Source: Candidatus Abyssobacteria bacterium SURF_5
Lineage (GTDB): Bacteria; Abyssobacteria; SURF-5
Length of the DNA: 45,789 nucleotides
NCBI GenBank assembly: GCA_003598085.1
Contig: QZKU01000038.1
Span: 1-45,789 of the forward strand
Direction of reading: 5' to 3'
The notes beneath the pieces are model-generated. The model worked only from the letters and a program-made list of their open reading frames with translations. It made no database searches and had not been told where the DNA came from. How positions within the stretch are numbered: position 1 is the stretch's first letter; each line of letters starts with the position of its first letter. The translations under genes were made by a program, and so were the position numbers. Positions 9,245 through 17,715 of the stretch are shown in pieces.

Positions 9245-10015
9245 GTGAAAATCATCATCATGGGCTCGGGCACTTCTCTTGGGGTGCCGGTGATCGGATG
9301 CACGTGCAAAGTGTGCACCTCGTCCGATCCCCGCAATCAACGCACGCGAGCCTCGATCTGCGTTCAGTCGGCTTCCGGAAGAAATATTCTGGTTGACACC
9401 GCAACCGAATTGCGCCTTCAGGCAGTGCGCAATAAAATCAAATCGGTGGAAATGATCCTGTTCACCCATTATCATGCCGATCACATCCACGGACTGGACG
9501 ATGTGAGAGTGTTCAATTGGGTGGCGCAGGGTTCGATAACATGTTATGCGAACGATCCAACCATCGAGCGTCTCAAGCGCGTCTTCTTTTATGCGTTCGA
9601 GCACGAGTACGGCTGGGGCTCGATCCCGCACGTCACCCTCAAGCGCATGCCGGAAACGCTCCAGATGGACGAAATCCGGGTGACGCCGATCCCGCTCATG
9701 CATGGCCGCTCGCCGGTGCTCGGATTCAGATTCAATGACGCCGCTTATCTGACCGACTGCAACTTCATTCCCCCGGAATCGCTGGAGCGCCTGCATGGAT
9801 TGCGCCTGCTCATTATGGATGCGCTCCGCAGGGCTCCGCACCCAACCCACTTCAGCCTCGAGGAAGCCGTCGGCGCGATTGAGAAGCTGGCCCCCGAGCG
9901 CGCGCTCCTGACTCACCTCAGCCACGATCTCGATCATGGGGAGATCGAGGCCGCGCTGCCTGCTCACATCAGGCTCTCCTACGATGGACAGGTCGTGGAG
10001 CTCGACCAGACATGA
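9245..10015 (+). CDS. MBL-fold metallo-hydrolase, PhnP-like
   Basis: A 256-residue metallo-beta-lactamase-fold protein with the metal-binding motif THYHADHIHGLDD (about 77-89). A Cys-rich N-terminal segment, IGCTCKVCTSSDPRNQRTR, is typical of the PhnP/YcbX-like phosphodiesterase branch, where cysteines bind structural zinc. It probably hydrolyses a cyclic phosphodiester or a similar small substrate, but the substrate cannot be inferred. The frame starts at a GTG at 9245. Its TGA overlaps the start of the next gene, so the two are probably co-translated. Confidence 0.85.
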   Translation: MKIIIMGSGTSLGVPVIGCTCKVCTSSDPRNQRTRASICVQSASGRNILVDTATELRLQAVRNKIKSVEMILFTHYHADHIHGLDDVRVFNWVAQGSITCYANDPTIERLKRVFFYAFEHEYGWGSIPHVTLKRMPETLQMDEIRVTPIPLMHGRSPVLGFRFNDAAYLTDCNFIPPESLERLHGLRLLIMDALRRAPHPTHFSLEEAVGAIEKLAPERALLTHLSHDLDHGEIEAALPAHIRLSYDGQVVELDQT

Positions 10016-10245
10016 TGAAGCTCTACCATATGTGGTTGTGCCCCTATTGCTTTAAAGTGAGAAGGAAGTTGAAGCAACTGGATATCCCGTGCGAAAAGGT
10101 CTGGGTCGGCTTTCATCCATCGCGCTGGGCCGAGGTCGAGCGGCTCACCGGCAAAGCCGTTGTCCCGGTCATTGTAGATGGGGACAGAGTAATAGCGGAA
10201 TCCGCCGTTATCTGCGACTACCTCGGTTCCATCAGCCGCCATTGA
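10012..10245 (+). CDS. Glutaredoxin/GST-N-like thioredoxin-fold protein
   Basis: A 77-residue single-domain protein with a CPYC redox motif at residues 10-13. It has the cis-Pro region VVPVIVDGD and the ESAVICDYL helix typical of glutaredoxins and glutathione-S-transferase N-terminal domains. It is too short for a full GST. It could be a glutaredoxin-like reductase or a binding protein for a small thiol. ATGA at 10012-10015 overlaps the stop of the MBL hydrolase; a second Met codon follows immediately. Confidence 0.85.
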   Translation: MMKLYHMWLCPYCFKVRRKLKQLDIPCEKVWVGFHPSRWAEVERLTGKAVVPVIVDGDRVIAESAVICDYLGSISRH

Positions 10246-10615
10246 ATTTCTCATTTACGGTCCCGCTTGATCGAAAACATTTCATTCAAGTAGCATGCAG
10301 ACCCAGGTGATGCTATAGTTTTTTCGATTTATCCGGGCAATTCTCATCGTATTTTCCCTCGCATCGAGTGAGGGGCGGGGTGAGAGGGCATCAGGCCGGT
10401 GACTCGGCGACCTGCCTTACCCTCGGATTATCTCATCATCGGCGCTCGGCAACACTCATTTCCCGAGAGAACATTCGGGTCACGGTAGACACAGTTAAAC
10501 AAATACGGTCAAGAAAGGAGGTTCCCGTTTTTTGCGATATCCTGAAATGGGGGATGTTACTCCGATCCGGATGCCGCCCTCAGAGAAAAACGATGTGTCA
10601 TCCTCCATGCCCTTT
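10246..10615. other. Gene-free spacer
   Basis: No convincing coding region, RNA gene or strong hairpin is seen. A short open frame at 10368-10679 has no ribosome site and an implausible composition. The spacer ends in a promoter-like sequence. Confidence 0.5.
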
Positions 10616-10645
10616 TTGCTTTACTGCCACGATTCTTTGTATAAT
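10616..10645 (+). promoter_or_regulatory. Probable sigma-70 promoter
   Basis: TTGCTT (10616-10621), an 18-bp spacer, then a perfect TATAAT (10640-10645). It lies 37 bp upstream of the GTG start of the next gene. Confidence 0.55.
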
Positions 10646-10682
10646 GGAATTGTTTGCAGGCTCATTGAAAGGAGCATGAAAA

Positions 10683-11174
10683 GTGGACGTGCCAAGTGAT
10701 GAGAAGATCCCTGAGACCCGCTTTGCGGAACCCGAAGCAACGGTCTGCTGCTTCTATAATTCCATATTCGGCCATCTCCGGAACTGGCCACAGGCGTTCT
10801 CCTGCCTTACTCGGGCCGAGCGTGAAAGATTTGAAGCCCGCGGGGGAATATTCGCGTTTGCGGATTATTGGGAAGATAAGCTTTCCTTTCTCGAAGACCT
10901 GGTGAAGAAGCGCCATAGGGAGTATCCGTACCGGCACCGCAGCTGCTTTTCGATGGACAATGTGTGTTATGAATCGCTTTCGGGCGATCATGCCGTCGTA
11001 CTCCTCGAACTGCTTGAGAACCATCTCTCGCGGGAACGCCTTGTGGTGGTTCAACGGAAAGCCCTGTTTCGAGAAGGAGCCGATTGGCTGTTAACGAACG
11101 GCGAGCTTGAGGGAAAGCTGAATGAGGTTATCACGGTGCATACGCTGCAGCGCCCGCGCTACGCACCGGTCTAG
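10683..11174 (+). CDS. Uncharacterised protein, possibly NTF2-like
   Basis: A 163-residue soluble protein that I do not recognise. It starts at GTG 10683 with AAGGAG 8 nt upstream. The pattern is an N-terminal helix (ATVCCFYNSIFGHL), a run of charged helices, and C-terminal strands containing VVLLELLENH and ADWLLTNGELEG. This resembles NTF2/SnoaL-like alpha+beta proteins, but no catalytic signature is visible. It has its own promoter and no obvious operon partner. The assignment to a fold is weak; the evidence that it is a real gene (promoter, ribosome site, normal composition) is good. Confidence 0.7.
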   Translation: MDVPSDEKIPETRFAEPEATVCCFYNSIFGHLRNWPQAFSCLTRAERERFEARGGIFAFADYWEDKLSFLEDLVKKRHREYPYRHRSCFSMDNVCYESLSGDHAVVLLELLENHLSRERLVVVQRKALFREGADWLLTNGELEGKLNEVITVHTLQRPRYAPV

Positions 11175-11285
11175 AGCCTCTTCGCACCCCGCGAGTCACC
11201 CCATAAAGGACGCCGGCACGGGGCCCCGACGGCTTTGCTGTGCTTACTACATTGCCCGTTCTGTCTGCTCTATAGGAGGATATTC

Positions 11286-11912
11286 GTGACGGACGTACTA
11301 GGCTTGGCTGCCAGTCCGCGCACGGGCGGAAATTCCGAGATTCTTCTCGACGCATGCCTCAAGGGAACGGCACAGGCGGGACTGTCCGCTGAAAAAATCA
11401 GGATATGCGACCTTAATATATCGCCATGCCTCAACTGCGGCGGGTGCGCAAAGACCGGCACATGCGTGGTCAAAGACGATATGCAAATGCTGCATGAAAA
11501 ATTTCGTGATATGAAGCTTCTTGTCGTATCATCTCCGGTTTTCTTTATGGGGCTTCCCGCGCAGTTGAAGGCGGTCGTCGATAGATGCCAGGCGATCTGG
11601 GCCCGAAAGTACATCCTTCATCGGCGTATGCCCAAACCGGAGACGCGGCGAGCGGCCTTCATCCAGGTCGGCGGGATGAAGAAGGAGAAGATATTTGACT
11701 GCGGCCTCATCACCATCGGCGCATTCTTTGCCACGCTCGATTACACTTTTTTCGGGGAATTGCTGCTGAATAATATCGATGAGAAAGGCGCCGTGCTGGC
11801 ACACCCCGAGGCGCTTCGACAGGCGCGCGAACTCGGTGAGGCGCTTGCGCTCGGAAAAGCCGCCCATATCGGCCCAAAAGCGACAACCAACGACGATAGG
11901 AAGCGAAGCTGA
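11286..11912 (+). CDS. Iron-sulfur flavoprotein / NADPH-dependent FMN reductase family
   Basis: A 208-residue flavodoxin-fold protein. The FMN phosphate loop is ASPRTGGNSE (about 8-17). A compact cysteine motif, CLNCGGCAKTGTC, follows at about 47-59 and fits the C-x2-C-x2-C-x4-7-C cluster of anaerobic iron-sulfur flavoproteins (Isf). VSSPVFFMGLPAQLKAVVDR is the conserved flavin-binding helix region. It would transfer electrons between ferredoxin-like donors and reducible acceptors. The start is GTG 11286, with AGGAGG 6 nt upstream. It ends 7 nt before the DHH gene, indicating an operon. Confidence 0.88.
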   Translation: MTDVLGLAASPRTGGNSEILLDACLKGTAQAGLSAEKIRICDLNISPCLNCGGCAKTGTCVVKDDMQMLHEKFRDMKLLVVSSPVFFMGLPAQLKAVVDRCQAIWARKYILHRRMPKPETRRAAFIQVGGMKKEKIFDCGLITIGAFFATLDYTFFGELLLNNIDEKGAVLAHPEALRQARELGEALALGKAAHIGPKATTNDDRKRS

Positions 11913-11919
11913 ACGAAAA

Positions 11920-12948
11920 ATGGAAAAAAGGAAACTGCGCGCGACCGCGAAAAAGGTCGATCGGCTGCTGAAGCTGCTTTCGGATAAGAAGAACATTCTT
12001 ATCATGACGCATGATAATCCCGATCCGGACACGCTCGCGAGCGCGTTGGCGCTGCGCGATCTTATTCAGAAGAAACTGAAAACCACCGTCACGATCGGGT
12101 TCACCGGCATCGTCGGCCGGGCCGAGAACAAAGCGATGATCCGACATCTGAATATTCCACTCAAGAGGCTTGACGAGATCGAGGTCTCCAGGTATGATAC
12201 GACCGTCCTTGTAGACAGCCAGCCGCACACGGGGCTCCTCGGGTTGCCGATCGAACCCGACGTGGTAATTGACCACCACCCGGTTCGCCCAGAATCGCGA
12301 AGGGCAATCTATCACGATATCCAGACCAGCATCGGCTCGACGTCCACCATTCTCACCCAATATTATATTGCCGAAAATATCGATATGGATGCCCGCCTGG
12401 CGACGGCGTTGCTGTACGGAGTCAAATCGGATACGCGCGACCTCGGCCGCGAGACCAGCAAGTATGATCTGGAAGCCTACCTTTATCTGTACCCTCGCGC
12501 AAACCTGAAAATCCTGTCTCAGATCGAAAACGCCGAGGTCCCCGCGGAGTATTTCCGGGTATATGAAAAGGCGATCGAGAATGCGATCGTTATGAACGGC
12601 GCAGTCGTCAGTTTCCTCGACGATATCAATAATCCCGATATGGTGGCAGAAATGACCGATATGCTCGTCCGCCTCGAGGGTACCTGCTGCGCACTTGTCG
12701 GCGGCTATTATCAGGAGCAAATCTTCATTTCCATCCGCACGCGAGACTGCGATGTCAACGCCGGTAAGCTGGTCCAGCGCATCGTGGGAAAACTCGGCCG
12801 CGCCGGCGGTCACGGCAGCATGTCGGCTGGACGGATCAAGTTGGAAACCATGTCGGATAAAGAGAAATCCAACATCGAGAAAGTCATCATCCGCCGCCTG
12901 CGCCGATGCTTGCGTATCAAACAAGCCCGCGGGAAAAAACTGGTTTGA
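11920..12948 (+). CDS. DHH/DHHA1 phosphoesterase (NrnA-like)
   Basis: A 342-residue DHH-superfamily phosphoesterase. Motifs are THDNPDPDTLASA, VDSQPHTG, the signature DHHPVRPESR, and the C-terminal DHHA1 motif GGHGSMSAGRI. Members degrade short oligoribonucleotides, pAp or cyclic dinucleotide products with Mn2+. The true substrate cannot be told from the sequence. The ATG at 11920 lies 7 nt after the flavoprotein stop; an upstream in-frame extension overlaps the flavoprotein and is rejected. Confidence 0.9.
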   Translation: MEKRKLRATAKKVDRLLKLLSDKKNILIMTHDNPDPDTLASALALRDLIQKKLKTTVTIGFTGIVGRAENKAMIRHLNIPLKRLDEIEVSRYDTTVLVDSQPHTGLLGLPIEPDVVIDHHPVRPESRRAIYHDIQTSIGSTSTILTQYYIAENIDMDARLATALLYGVKSDTRDLGRETSKYDLEAYLYLYPRANLKILSQIENAEVPAEYFRVYEKAIENAIVMNGAVVSFLDDINNPDMVAEMTDMLVRLEGTCCALVGGYYQEQIFISIRTRDCDVNAGKLVQRIVGKLGRAGGHGSMSAGRIKLETMSDKEKSNIEKVIIRRLRRCLRIKQARGKKLV

Positions 12949-13013
12949 ATTTGCCGAAGACCCACTTTCTCGATGCCCGCCAAACGTTGGGTCGCGCCCT
13001 GCCGGTCAACCTC

Positions 13014-13042
13014 TTGACACCGCAATCCCCTATCTGTTATGT
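13014..13042 (+). promoter_or_regulatory. Sigma-70 promoter of the TetR gene
   Basis: TTGACA (13014-13019), a 17-bp spacer, then TTATGT (13037-13042); TATGTT is available one base later. It lies in the spacer before the regulator gene. Confidence 0.6.
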
Positions 13043-13058
13043 TGCTGTACCAGCATAA
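13037..13058. promoter_or_regulatory. Candidate TetR-family operator
   Basis: A 22-bp imperfect palindrome in which 16 of 22 positions match their reverse complement. The arms read TTATG-TTG-T and A-CAG-CATAA. It overlaps the -10 element and start region, as expected for autorepression. Confidence 0.5.
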
Positions 13059-13122
13059 GCGATGAGGGCTGACTCCGTTTGCGATTCCCTTCTTTGGATG
13101 GTCTGTCCCCGGAGAGGACAAA

Positions 13123-13788
13123 ATGAGCGAAAATCACGACGCCGGCACAAAAAAATCCATCATAGACGCATCTCTCAGCCTCTTCGCGCGACGCGGATAC
13201 CACGGCACCTCAATTGCCCAAATCGCAGAAGCGACCGGCCTCACGAAGGGCGCGCTCTACTGGTATTTCAAGGGAGGAAAAGAGGAACTGTTCCTTACCG
13301 TTCTCGACACGATCAAGGAGAAATGGCACGGGGCGGTAATGGACAAGATGGAATCAGTTGGGGGAGCGGCAGAAAAGCTTGCACAGTTCTTCGATGCCAC
13401 GGCGGAGATGGTCGCCGCGGATAGCAACCCCTACTCGATGCACCTCTTTCTCATTTCGGCCGGCGCCCAGCCGGAAATGAAGGAATTCGAGGAAGCGATC
13501 CGCGCTGCCTACGCAGGATACGTAAAAATGATTGCCGACACCATAAGAAGCGGACAGGAGGATGGGGAGATAGCCCGGGATCTCGATGCCGAAGCGATCG
13601 CGGTCGGACTCATCGGATGCCTCGAAGGCATCGTGCTTCAGGCGCGCCTCCATTCGCCGGCCACCGTCGCCGCCGCAACCGCGGAAATGAAACGCCAGTT
13701 CTTCCGCTCTCTCTGCATGACGCCGGTCCGTCCGCAAAAAAAAGAAAAAATTCACACGCTCAGCGCCGATCAGCTTCATCTCTTTTAA
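13123..13788 (+). CDS. TetR/AcrR family transcriptional regulator
   Basis: A 221-residue regulator with an N-terminal DNA-binding domain: LFARRGYHGTSIAQIAEATG, then LTKGALYWYF, the canonical TetR helix-turn-helix at about residues 20-60. A ligand-binding helical domain follows. Typical members dimerise and leave the operator when a small ligand binds. ATG 13123 has a GAGAGGAC ribosome site. The gene converges on the OYE operon, so its target may be itself or a remote efflux or lipid gene. The palindrome at 13037-13058 is the best candidate operator. Confidence 0.93.
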   Translation: MSENHDAGTKKSIIDASLSLFARRGYHGTSIAQIAEATGLTKGALYWYFKGGKEELFLTVLDTIKEKWHGAVMDKMESVGGAAEKLAQFFDATAEMVAADSNPYSMHLFLISAGAQPEMKEFEEAIRAAYAGYVKMIADTIRSGQEDGEIARDLDAEAIAVGLIGCLEGIVLQARLHSPATVAAATAEMKRQFFRSLCMTPVRPQKKEKIHTLSADQLHLF

Positions 13789-13853
13789 TGAGCCCAGCCG
13801 CCGGATGCATCGCTATCAGATATATCAACTTCTTATGTTTAAGGCTGGCCTGC

Positions 13854-14999
13854 TCAACTTGTCGTAACATTCTTATCCCGCCGCTTCTTTTGCGCCTCTT
13901 CGACATAGCACCGTAGCGGCTGCGAAAAGACGTTCTCCGCGCACTTGCTGCAGGAGATGCACGACGCCTTGCTCAGGTCGCCGTTCTTCCATCGCTTTAT
14001 CAGATGAGGCTCGCGAATGAGAGGCCGGCAAAACGCGGCCAGATCGGCGATTCCGTCGGTAAGCGCCCTCTCCACGACGCGCGGAGTCTTCAAGCCGCCG
14101 ACCAGAATCAAGGGAATATCGACCGCTTGTCTCAATGTTTCCGCGTGCGGCCGAAAATACGCCTCGTCGGACTCTTTCTTGATGCCCTTGCGGCTGGTCG
14201 AGTCGGGCGCCTCATATATTCCGCCGGTAATCTCGATGCAGTCGATGCCTCCTGCGGCGATATGCGCCGCCACGCGCGCCGCCTCCTCTTTCTCCAGGCC
14301 GCCCGGGACCGAATCCTCGCAATTCATCTTGATCATGACCGGATATTCGTCGCCCACAAGCTCGCGAGCGCGCCGCACGATATCGACGATGATTCTCGCC
14401 CTGCGCGCCGAGTCGCCGCCGTAATCATCGGTTCGGCGGTTGGTGTACGGCGAAATGAAGTTGCTGAGGAGGTAGCCGTGCCCGCCGTGGAGTTGGACCG
14501 CGTCAAAGCCGGCCTCTTTCACTCTTCGGCATGCCTGCGCGAATTTCTCGACGACGTCGTCGATGTCGGTCTTAGTCATCTCGCGCGGCATGTTGCCGAA
14601 CGCCTTCTCTTCCACCGCCGACGGAGCGATTGCCGGCTCTCCTCGCAACATTGGATTCTCCTGGCGCCCGGGGTGAACGACCTGCATCGCGATGCGCGCC
14701 CCGCGCCTGTGAACATCGTCGACTATCGGCCGCCATTTGGCTATGACCGCGTCGTTGTCGATAAAGGTGGGGTAGGGGAGGCCGTCGCCATCGGGGAGCG
14801 GCAGCTTGAATCGCTCGATGAGAGACGCGCTTGTGATAATCAAGCCGACCTCGCCGTCGGCAAGATCAGAATACAGCCTGGCCAGCGCCGCGCTCGGCTC
14901 GCCCGACGGCGTTCCCAAACCCTCGTACGTGGCGGACCTGACCGTCCTGTTGCGGATTTTCATTCCCTTGATTTGCACCGGCTCAAACATCTTTGGCAT
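13854..14999 (-). CDS. NADH:flavin oxidoreductase, Old Yellow Enzyme family
   Basis: A 381-residue FMN-dependent TIM-barrel oxidoreductase that reduces activated C=C bonds. Visible motifs are MFEPVQIKGMKIRNR at the N-terminus, the His-pair motif FDAVQLHGGHGYLLSNFISP, NRRTDDYGG, and the phosphate-binding region LILVGGLKTP. A C-terminal cluster CISCSKCAENVFSQPLRC may bind a 4Fe-4S centre, as in the larger 2,4-dienoyl-CoA reductase branch, but the protein lacks the C-terminal FAD/NAD domain. It is the last gene of the nitrilase-nadE-rsmI-OYE operon, 3 nt after rsmI. The substrate is unknown. Confidence 0.92.
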   Translation of the reverse strand: MPKMFEPVQIKGMKIRNRTVRSATYEGLGTPSGEPSAALARLYSDLADGEVGLIITSASLIERFKLPLPDGDGLPYPTFIDNDAVIAKWRPIVDDVHRRGARIAMQVVHPGRQENPMLRGEPAIAPSAVEEKAFGNMPREMTKTDIDDVVEKFAQACRRVKEAGFDAVQLHGGHGYLLSNFISPYTNRRTDDYGGDSARRARIIVDIVRRARELVGDEYPVMIKMNCEDSVPGGLEKEEAARVAAHIAAGGIDCIEITGGIYEAPDSTSRKGIKKESDEAYFRPHAETLRQAVDIPLILVGGLKTPRVVERALTDGIADLAAFCRPLIREPHLIKRWKNGDLSKASCISCSKCAENVFSQPLRCYVEEAQKKRRDKNVTTS

Positions 15000-15002
15000 G
15001 GT

Positions 15003-15887
15003 TCATTCCTTTTCTTCTTCTTTCAGCAACGCCTCATACACGTCCCTGCGCGACAGATTCAGTCGCCGCGCAACTTCACGCATCGCCTCTTTCCTCGAAA
15101 GCCTTTTCTCCTGCATCAGCCGATGGACTAACGCCGCCGGATTGGGAGGGGGGCCTTCCTCGAAAACCGCCGCAGGTTCCATCGAGCCCTCCAGGATGAC
15201 GACGCATTCGCCGCGAGGCTCGCGCTCGGCGAAATGAGCAAGAAGCTGCGCCGCGTCTCCGCGGATGACCTCCTCGAATTTTTTCGTCAATTCGCGCGCA
15301 ATCGCGATCCTGCGGCCGGGCGCCATCCGCTCGATCAGTTCGAGCGCATTCACCAGCCGCTTCGGCGACTCGAAGAAGACCGTCGTCGAGCCGGAAGCAA
15401 GCGCGCGCCGCATGAAATCGGCTCGCTCGCCGGCCTTGCGCGGGGGGAAACCCGAAAACGTGAACGCGTTTGTAGGCAAACCCGAAACGACCAGCGCGCT
15501 GATCAGCGCGCTCGCGCCCGGAACCACAGTCACCTCGATATCGCCCTCGAGCGCCGCCACGATCAATTCGTGGCCGGGATCGGAAATGCCCGGCATGCCG
15601 GCATCGCTCACCAGCGCGATCCGTTCGCCTGCTCCGAGCCGCGAGATGAGCAGCGGGATTCTGCTGCGCTTGTTGTGCTCGTGATAGGAGACCAGCGGCG
15701 TGTGAATATCGTAGTGCGACAGCAGCTTTCGCGTGTGCCGAGTATCTTCGGCGGCGATTACATTCACATCTTTGAGGATGCGGAGGGCGCGAAGCGTTAT
15801 GTCTTCCAGATTCCCAATCGGGGTCCCGACAACGAATAGTATTCCGCCGTCTGCGGAATAATGTCTCGGGTTCTCATTCACTGTCAT
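15003..15887 (-). CDS. rsmI: 16S rRNA 2'-O-ribose C1402 methyltransferase RsmI
   Basis: A 294-residue SAM-dependent tetrapyrrole-methylase-fold enzyme that modifies C1402 in the ribosomal decoding centre. Motifs are LFVVGTPIGNLEDITLRAL, AAEDTRHTRKLLSHY, ALVSDAGMPGISDPG, VVPGASALISALVVSG and the C-terminal small HTH-like segment with KEAMREVARRLNLSRRDVYE. It sits between nadE (12 nt upstream) and the OYE gene (3 nt downstream). The length is typical. Confidence 0.96.
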   Translation of the reverse strand: MTVNENPRHYSADGGILFVVGTPIGNLEDITLRALRILKDVNVIAAEDTRHTRKLLSHYDIHTPLVSYHEHNKRSRIPLLISRLGAGERIALVSDAGMPGISDPGHELIVAALEGDIEVTVVPGASALISALVVSGLPTNAFTFSGFPPRKAGERADFMRRALASGSTTVFFESPKRLVNALELIERMAPGRRIAIARELTKKFEEVIRGDAAQLLAHFAEREPRGECVVILEGSMEPAAVFEEGPPPNPAALVHRLMQEKRLSRKEAMREVARRLNLSRRDVYEALLKEEEKE

Positions 15888-15899
15888 TGGAATGGCGGA

Positions 15900-16724
15900 T
15901 CAGACTCCCCAGTCGCGCGGATAGCGGAAATCCCTGTCGATCGTGCGGTGGGACAGCTTTGCAATAATCGGGAGCCGGCGCTTGTATTGGGTTCGCTGCA
16001 TTGTCTCGAACACCCTGTGAATGAAATCCTCCTCGTAGCCCATCTCGAGAAGTTCCGCCACGGCGAAACGCTTGTCGACCAGCAGGTAGAGCAGCTTGTC
16101 CACCTCGGCATACGTGAAACCGAGTTCGGCTTCGTCCGTCTGGCCGGCCCACAGGTCGGCGCTCGGCGGTTTCCCGATGATCTCGTCCGGCACCCCCAGA
16201 TATTTCGCCAATTGGCGCACCTGGGTCTTATACAGGTCCCCGATCGGATTGAGAGCGGACGCCATATCGCCCCACAATGTTGTGTAACCGAGAAGGAACT
16301 CGCTTTTGTTGCTCGTCCCAAGCACGAGCGCATCGTGCTCGGCCGATTTATCGTACAGGATGATCATGCGCTGGCGCGCCATGACGTTTCCCTTGCGCCT
16401 GTTGTCGGCGTTCGGAATATATTTGAAGTAGGCATCGACCATGGGAGTGATTTCAACCTGCTCGATGTGTATGCCGCTCATTTCTGCAACTTCTTTCGCG
16501 TGGCGCGTGCTGTCGGGACTGCTCGTTTTGTACGGCATGATGATGCCCCACACGTTTTCCTTGCCCAGCGCGCGCGCCGCCAGAAACGCCGACGTCGAAG
16601 AGTCCACTCCGCCGGATATGCCCACTACCGCGTGTTTGTACCCTATTTTTGTCACTTCCTCTTTGATGAAACGGGTGAGAATATCGGTCACGATTTCCGG
16701 GTCGATTGCAAGTTGATTACTCAT
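15900..16724 (-). CDS. nadE: NAD+ synthetase, ATP-pyrophosphatase domain
   Basis: A 274-residue enzyme for the last step of NAD synthesis, amidating deamido-NAD. The P-loop [13 protein letters not shown] is the N-type ATP-pyrophosphatase signature (about 36-48). Other motifs are [35 protein letters not shown] and [19 protein letters not shown]. It has the short form, without a fused glutaminase. Its ATG overlaps the stop of the upstream nitrilase-type gene by 4 nt, which strongly suggests the two products together are a split glutamine-dependent NAD synthetase. Confidence 0.95.
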   Translation of the reverse strand: MSNQLAIDPEIVTDILTRFIKEEVTKIGYKHAVVGISGGVDSSTSAFLAARALGKENVWGIIMPYKTSSPDSTRHAKEVAEMSGIHIEQVEITPMVDAYFKYIPNADNRRKGNVMARQRMIILYDKSAEHDALVLGTSNKSEFLLGYTTLWGDMASALNPIGDLYKTQVRQLAKYLGVPDEIIGKPPSADLWAGQTDEAELGFTYAEVDKLLYLLVDKRFAVAELLEMGYEEDFIHRVFETMQRTQYKRRLPIIAKLSHRTIDRDFRYPRDWGV

Positions 16725-17581
16725 TCACGATTCCCCCGCTCGGTCGCTATCCGCTGAAGCTCGCGCAGCGTCAGCAGGAGCTTTTCATCCCGGCGGACCG
16801 GCGTGTACATCTGCGCCCGCCGTATCTTCTCAGGGTCGATATCTACTACGAGCAGTTCTTCGTCGAGGTACTTCGCCTTTCCCGCCAGTTCCCCGTCGGG
16901 ATCGATCACCTCGGAGCCGCCCCAGAAGGTGACTCCATCCTCGCAGCCCACGCGGTTCGCAAAGACAACGTAACAGCAGAAGGCGCTTGCATAGGTGCGG
17001 TTCAGGTTCTCCCATATGTCATAGATGTCGAGGCGCGAACCTGCTTTCATTCCCCGCGCCGGACTGGTCGCGAGGTGAAGCATGATGTTCGCGCCGTCTG
17101 CGCTCAGAATACAGCCGGTCGAGAGGTGCCAGACATCCTCGCAGATCAGGATGCCCGTGCGTCCGAATTTCGTATCGAAAGCGGAGATAGAATCGCCGGA
17201 TGCAAAGTAGCGAAGCTCGTCAAACATTCCATATGTCGGCAGATATACCTTCCGGTGCCGATGAACAATCTTCCCATCCTCCAGGTACAGGGCGGAGTTG
17301 TAGAACTTGTGGTCGGCGCTCTCTTCGGCATAACCGAAAGCGATTGTTATCCCGCGACTGTGTTTCAGCATCTTTTGAATCACCCGATGCTGATCGTGCA
17401 TCGCGACCACGGGAACCATGTCGCGCAGATGATAGCCGGTCAAACCAAGCTCCGGCAGCACAAGCATCTGAACTCCCTTTTCCTTTGCCCTGCCGATGTA
17501 CTCCTCGACAATAGCAAGGTTTCTCTCGATGTTGCCCAGTGTCGGCTTGATTTGTCCTACGCCTATCCTGATCTTTGCCAT
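16721..17581 (-). CDS. Nitrilase-type amidohydrolase, probable glutaminase partner of NadE
   Basis: A 286-residue carbon-nitrogen hydrolase with the Glu-Lys-Cys triad: Glu in [11 protein letters not shown], Lys in [16 protein letters not shown], and Cys in [12 protein letters not shown]. The CEDVWH context resembles the N-terminal glutaminase domain of two-domain NAD synthetases. It would release ammonia from glutamine for the adjacent NadE. I chose ATG 17581 rather than a TTG 18 nt upstream. It is the first gene of the operon, with a near-consensus promoter at 17677-17705. A stand-alone omega-amidase role is the main alternative. Confidence 0.87.
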   Translation of the reverse strand: MAKIRIGVGQIKPTLGNIERNLAIVEEYIGRAKEKGVQMLVLPELGLTGYHLRDMVPVVAMHDQHRVIQKMLKHSRGITIAFGYAEESADHKFYNSALYLEDGKIVHRHRKVYLPTYGMFDELRYFASGDSISAFDTKFGRTGILICEDVWHLSTGCILSADGANIMLHLATSPARGMKAGSRLDIYDIWENLNRTYASAFCCYVVFANRVGCEDGVTFWGGSEVIDPDGELAGKAKYLDEELLVVDIDPEKIRRAQMYTPVRRDEKLLLTLRELQRIATERGNRE

Positions 17582-17676
17582 AATTCCACAAATGCACAAG
17601 CAGTAATGACATTGTAGAAAGGGAAGGCCGAATATTTCGATTGCCGGACGCAGATTCCCCCGAAATCATCCGTTAG

Positions 17677-17705
17677 AATCTAGCATAAGCCGGCGTGAGT
17701 GTCAA
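17677..17705 (-). promoter_or_regulatory. Sigma-70 promoter of the nadE-rsmI operon
   Basis: On the minus strand, TTGACA (17700-17705), a 17-bp spacer, then TAGATT (17677-17682). It lies about 95 bp upstream of the nitrilase start. Confidence 0.65.
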
Positions 17706-17715
17706 TTTTCTGAGG

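Noticed and set aside
10368-10679. 103-codon frame before the unknown protein gene
   Set aside because: No ribosome site, odd composition, and it spans a likely promoter.
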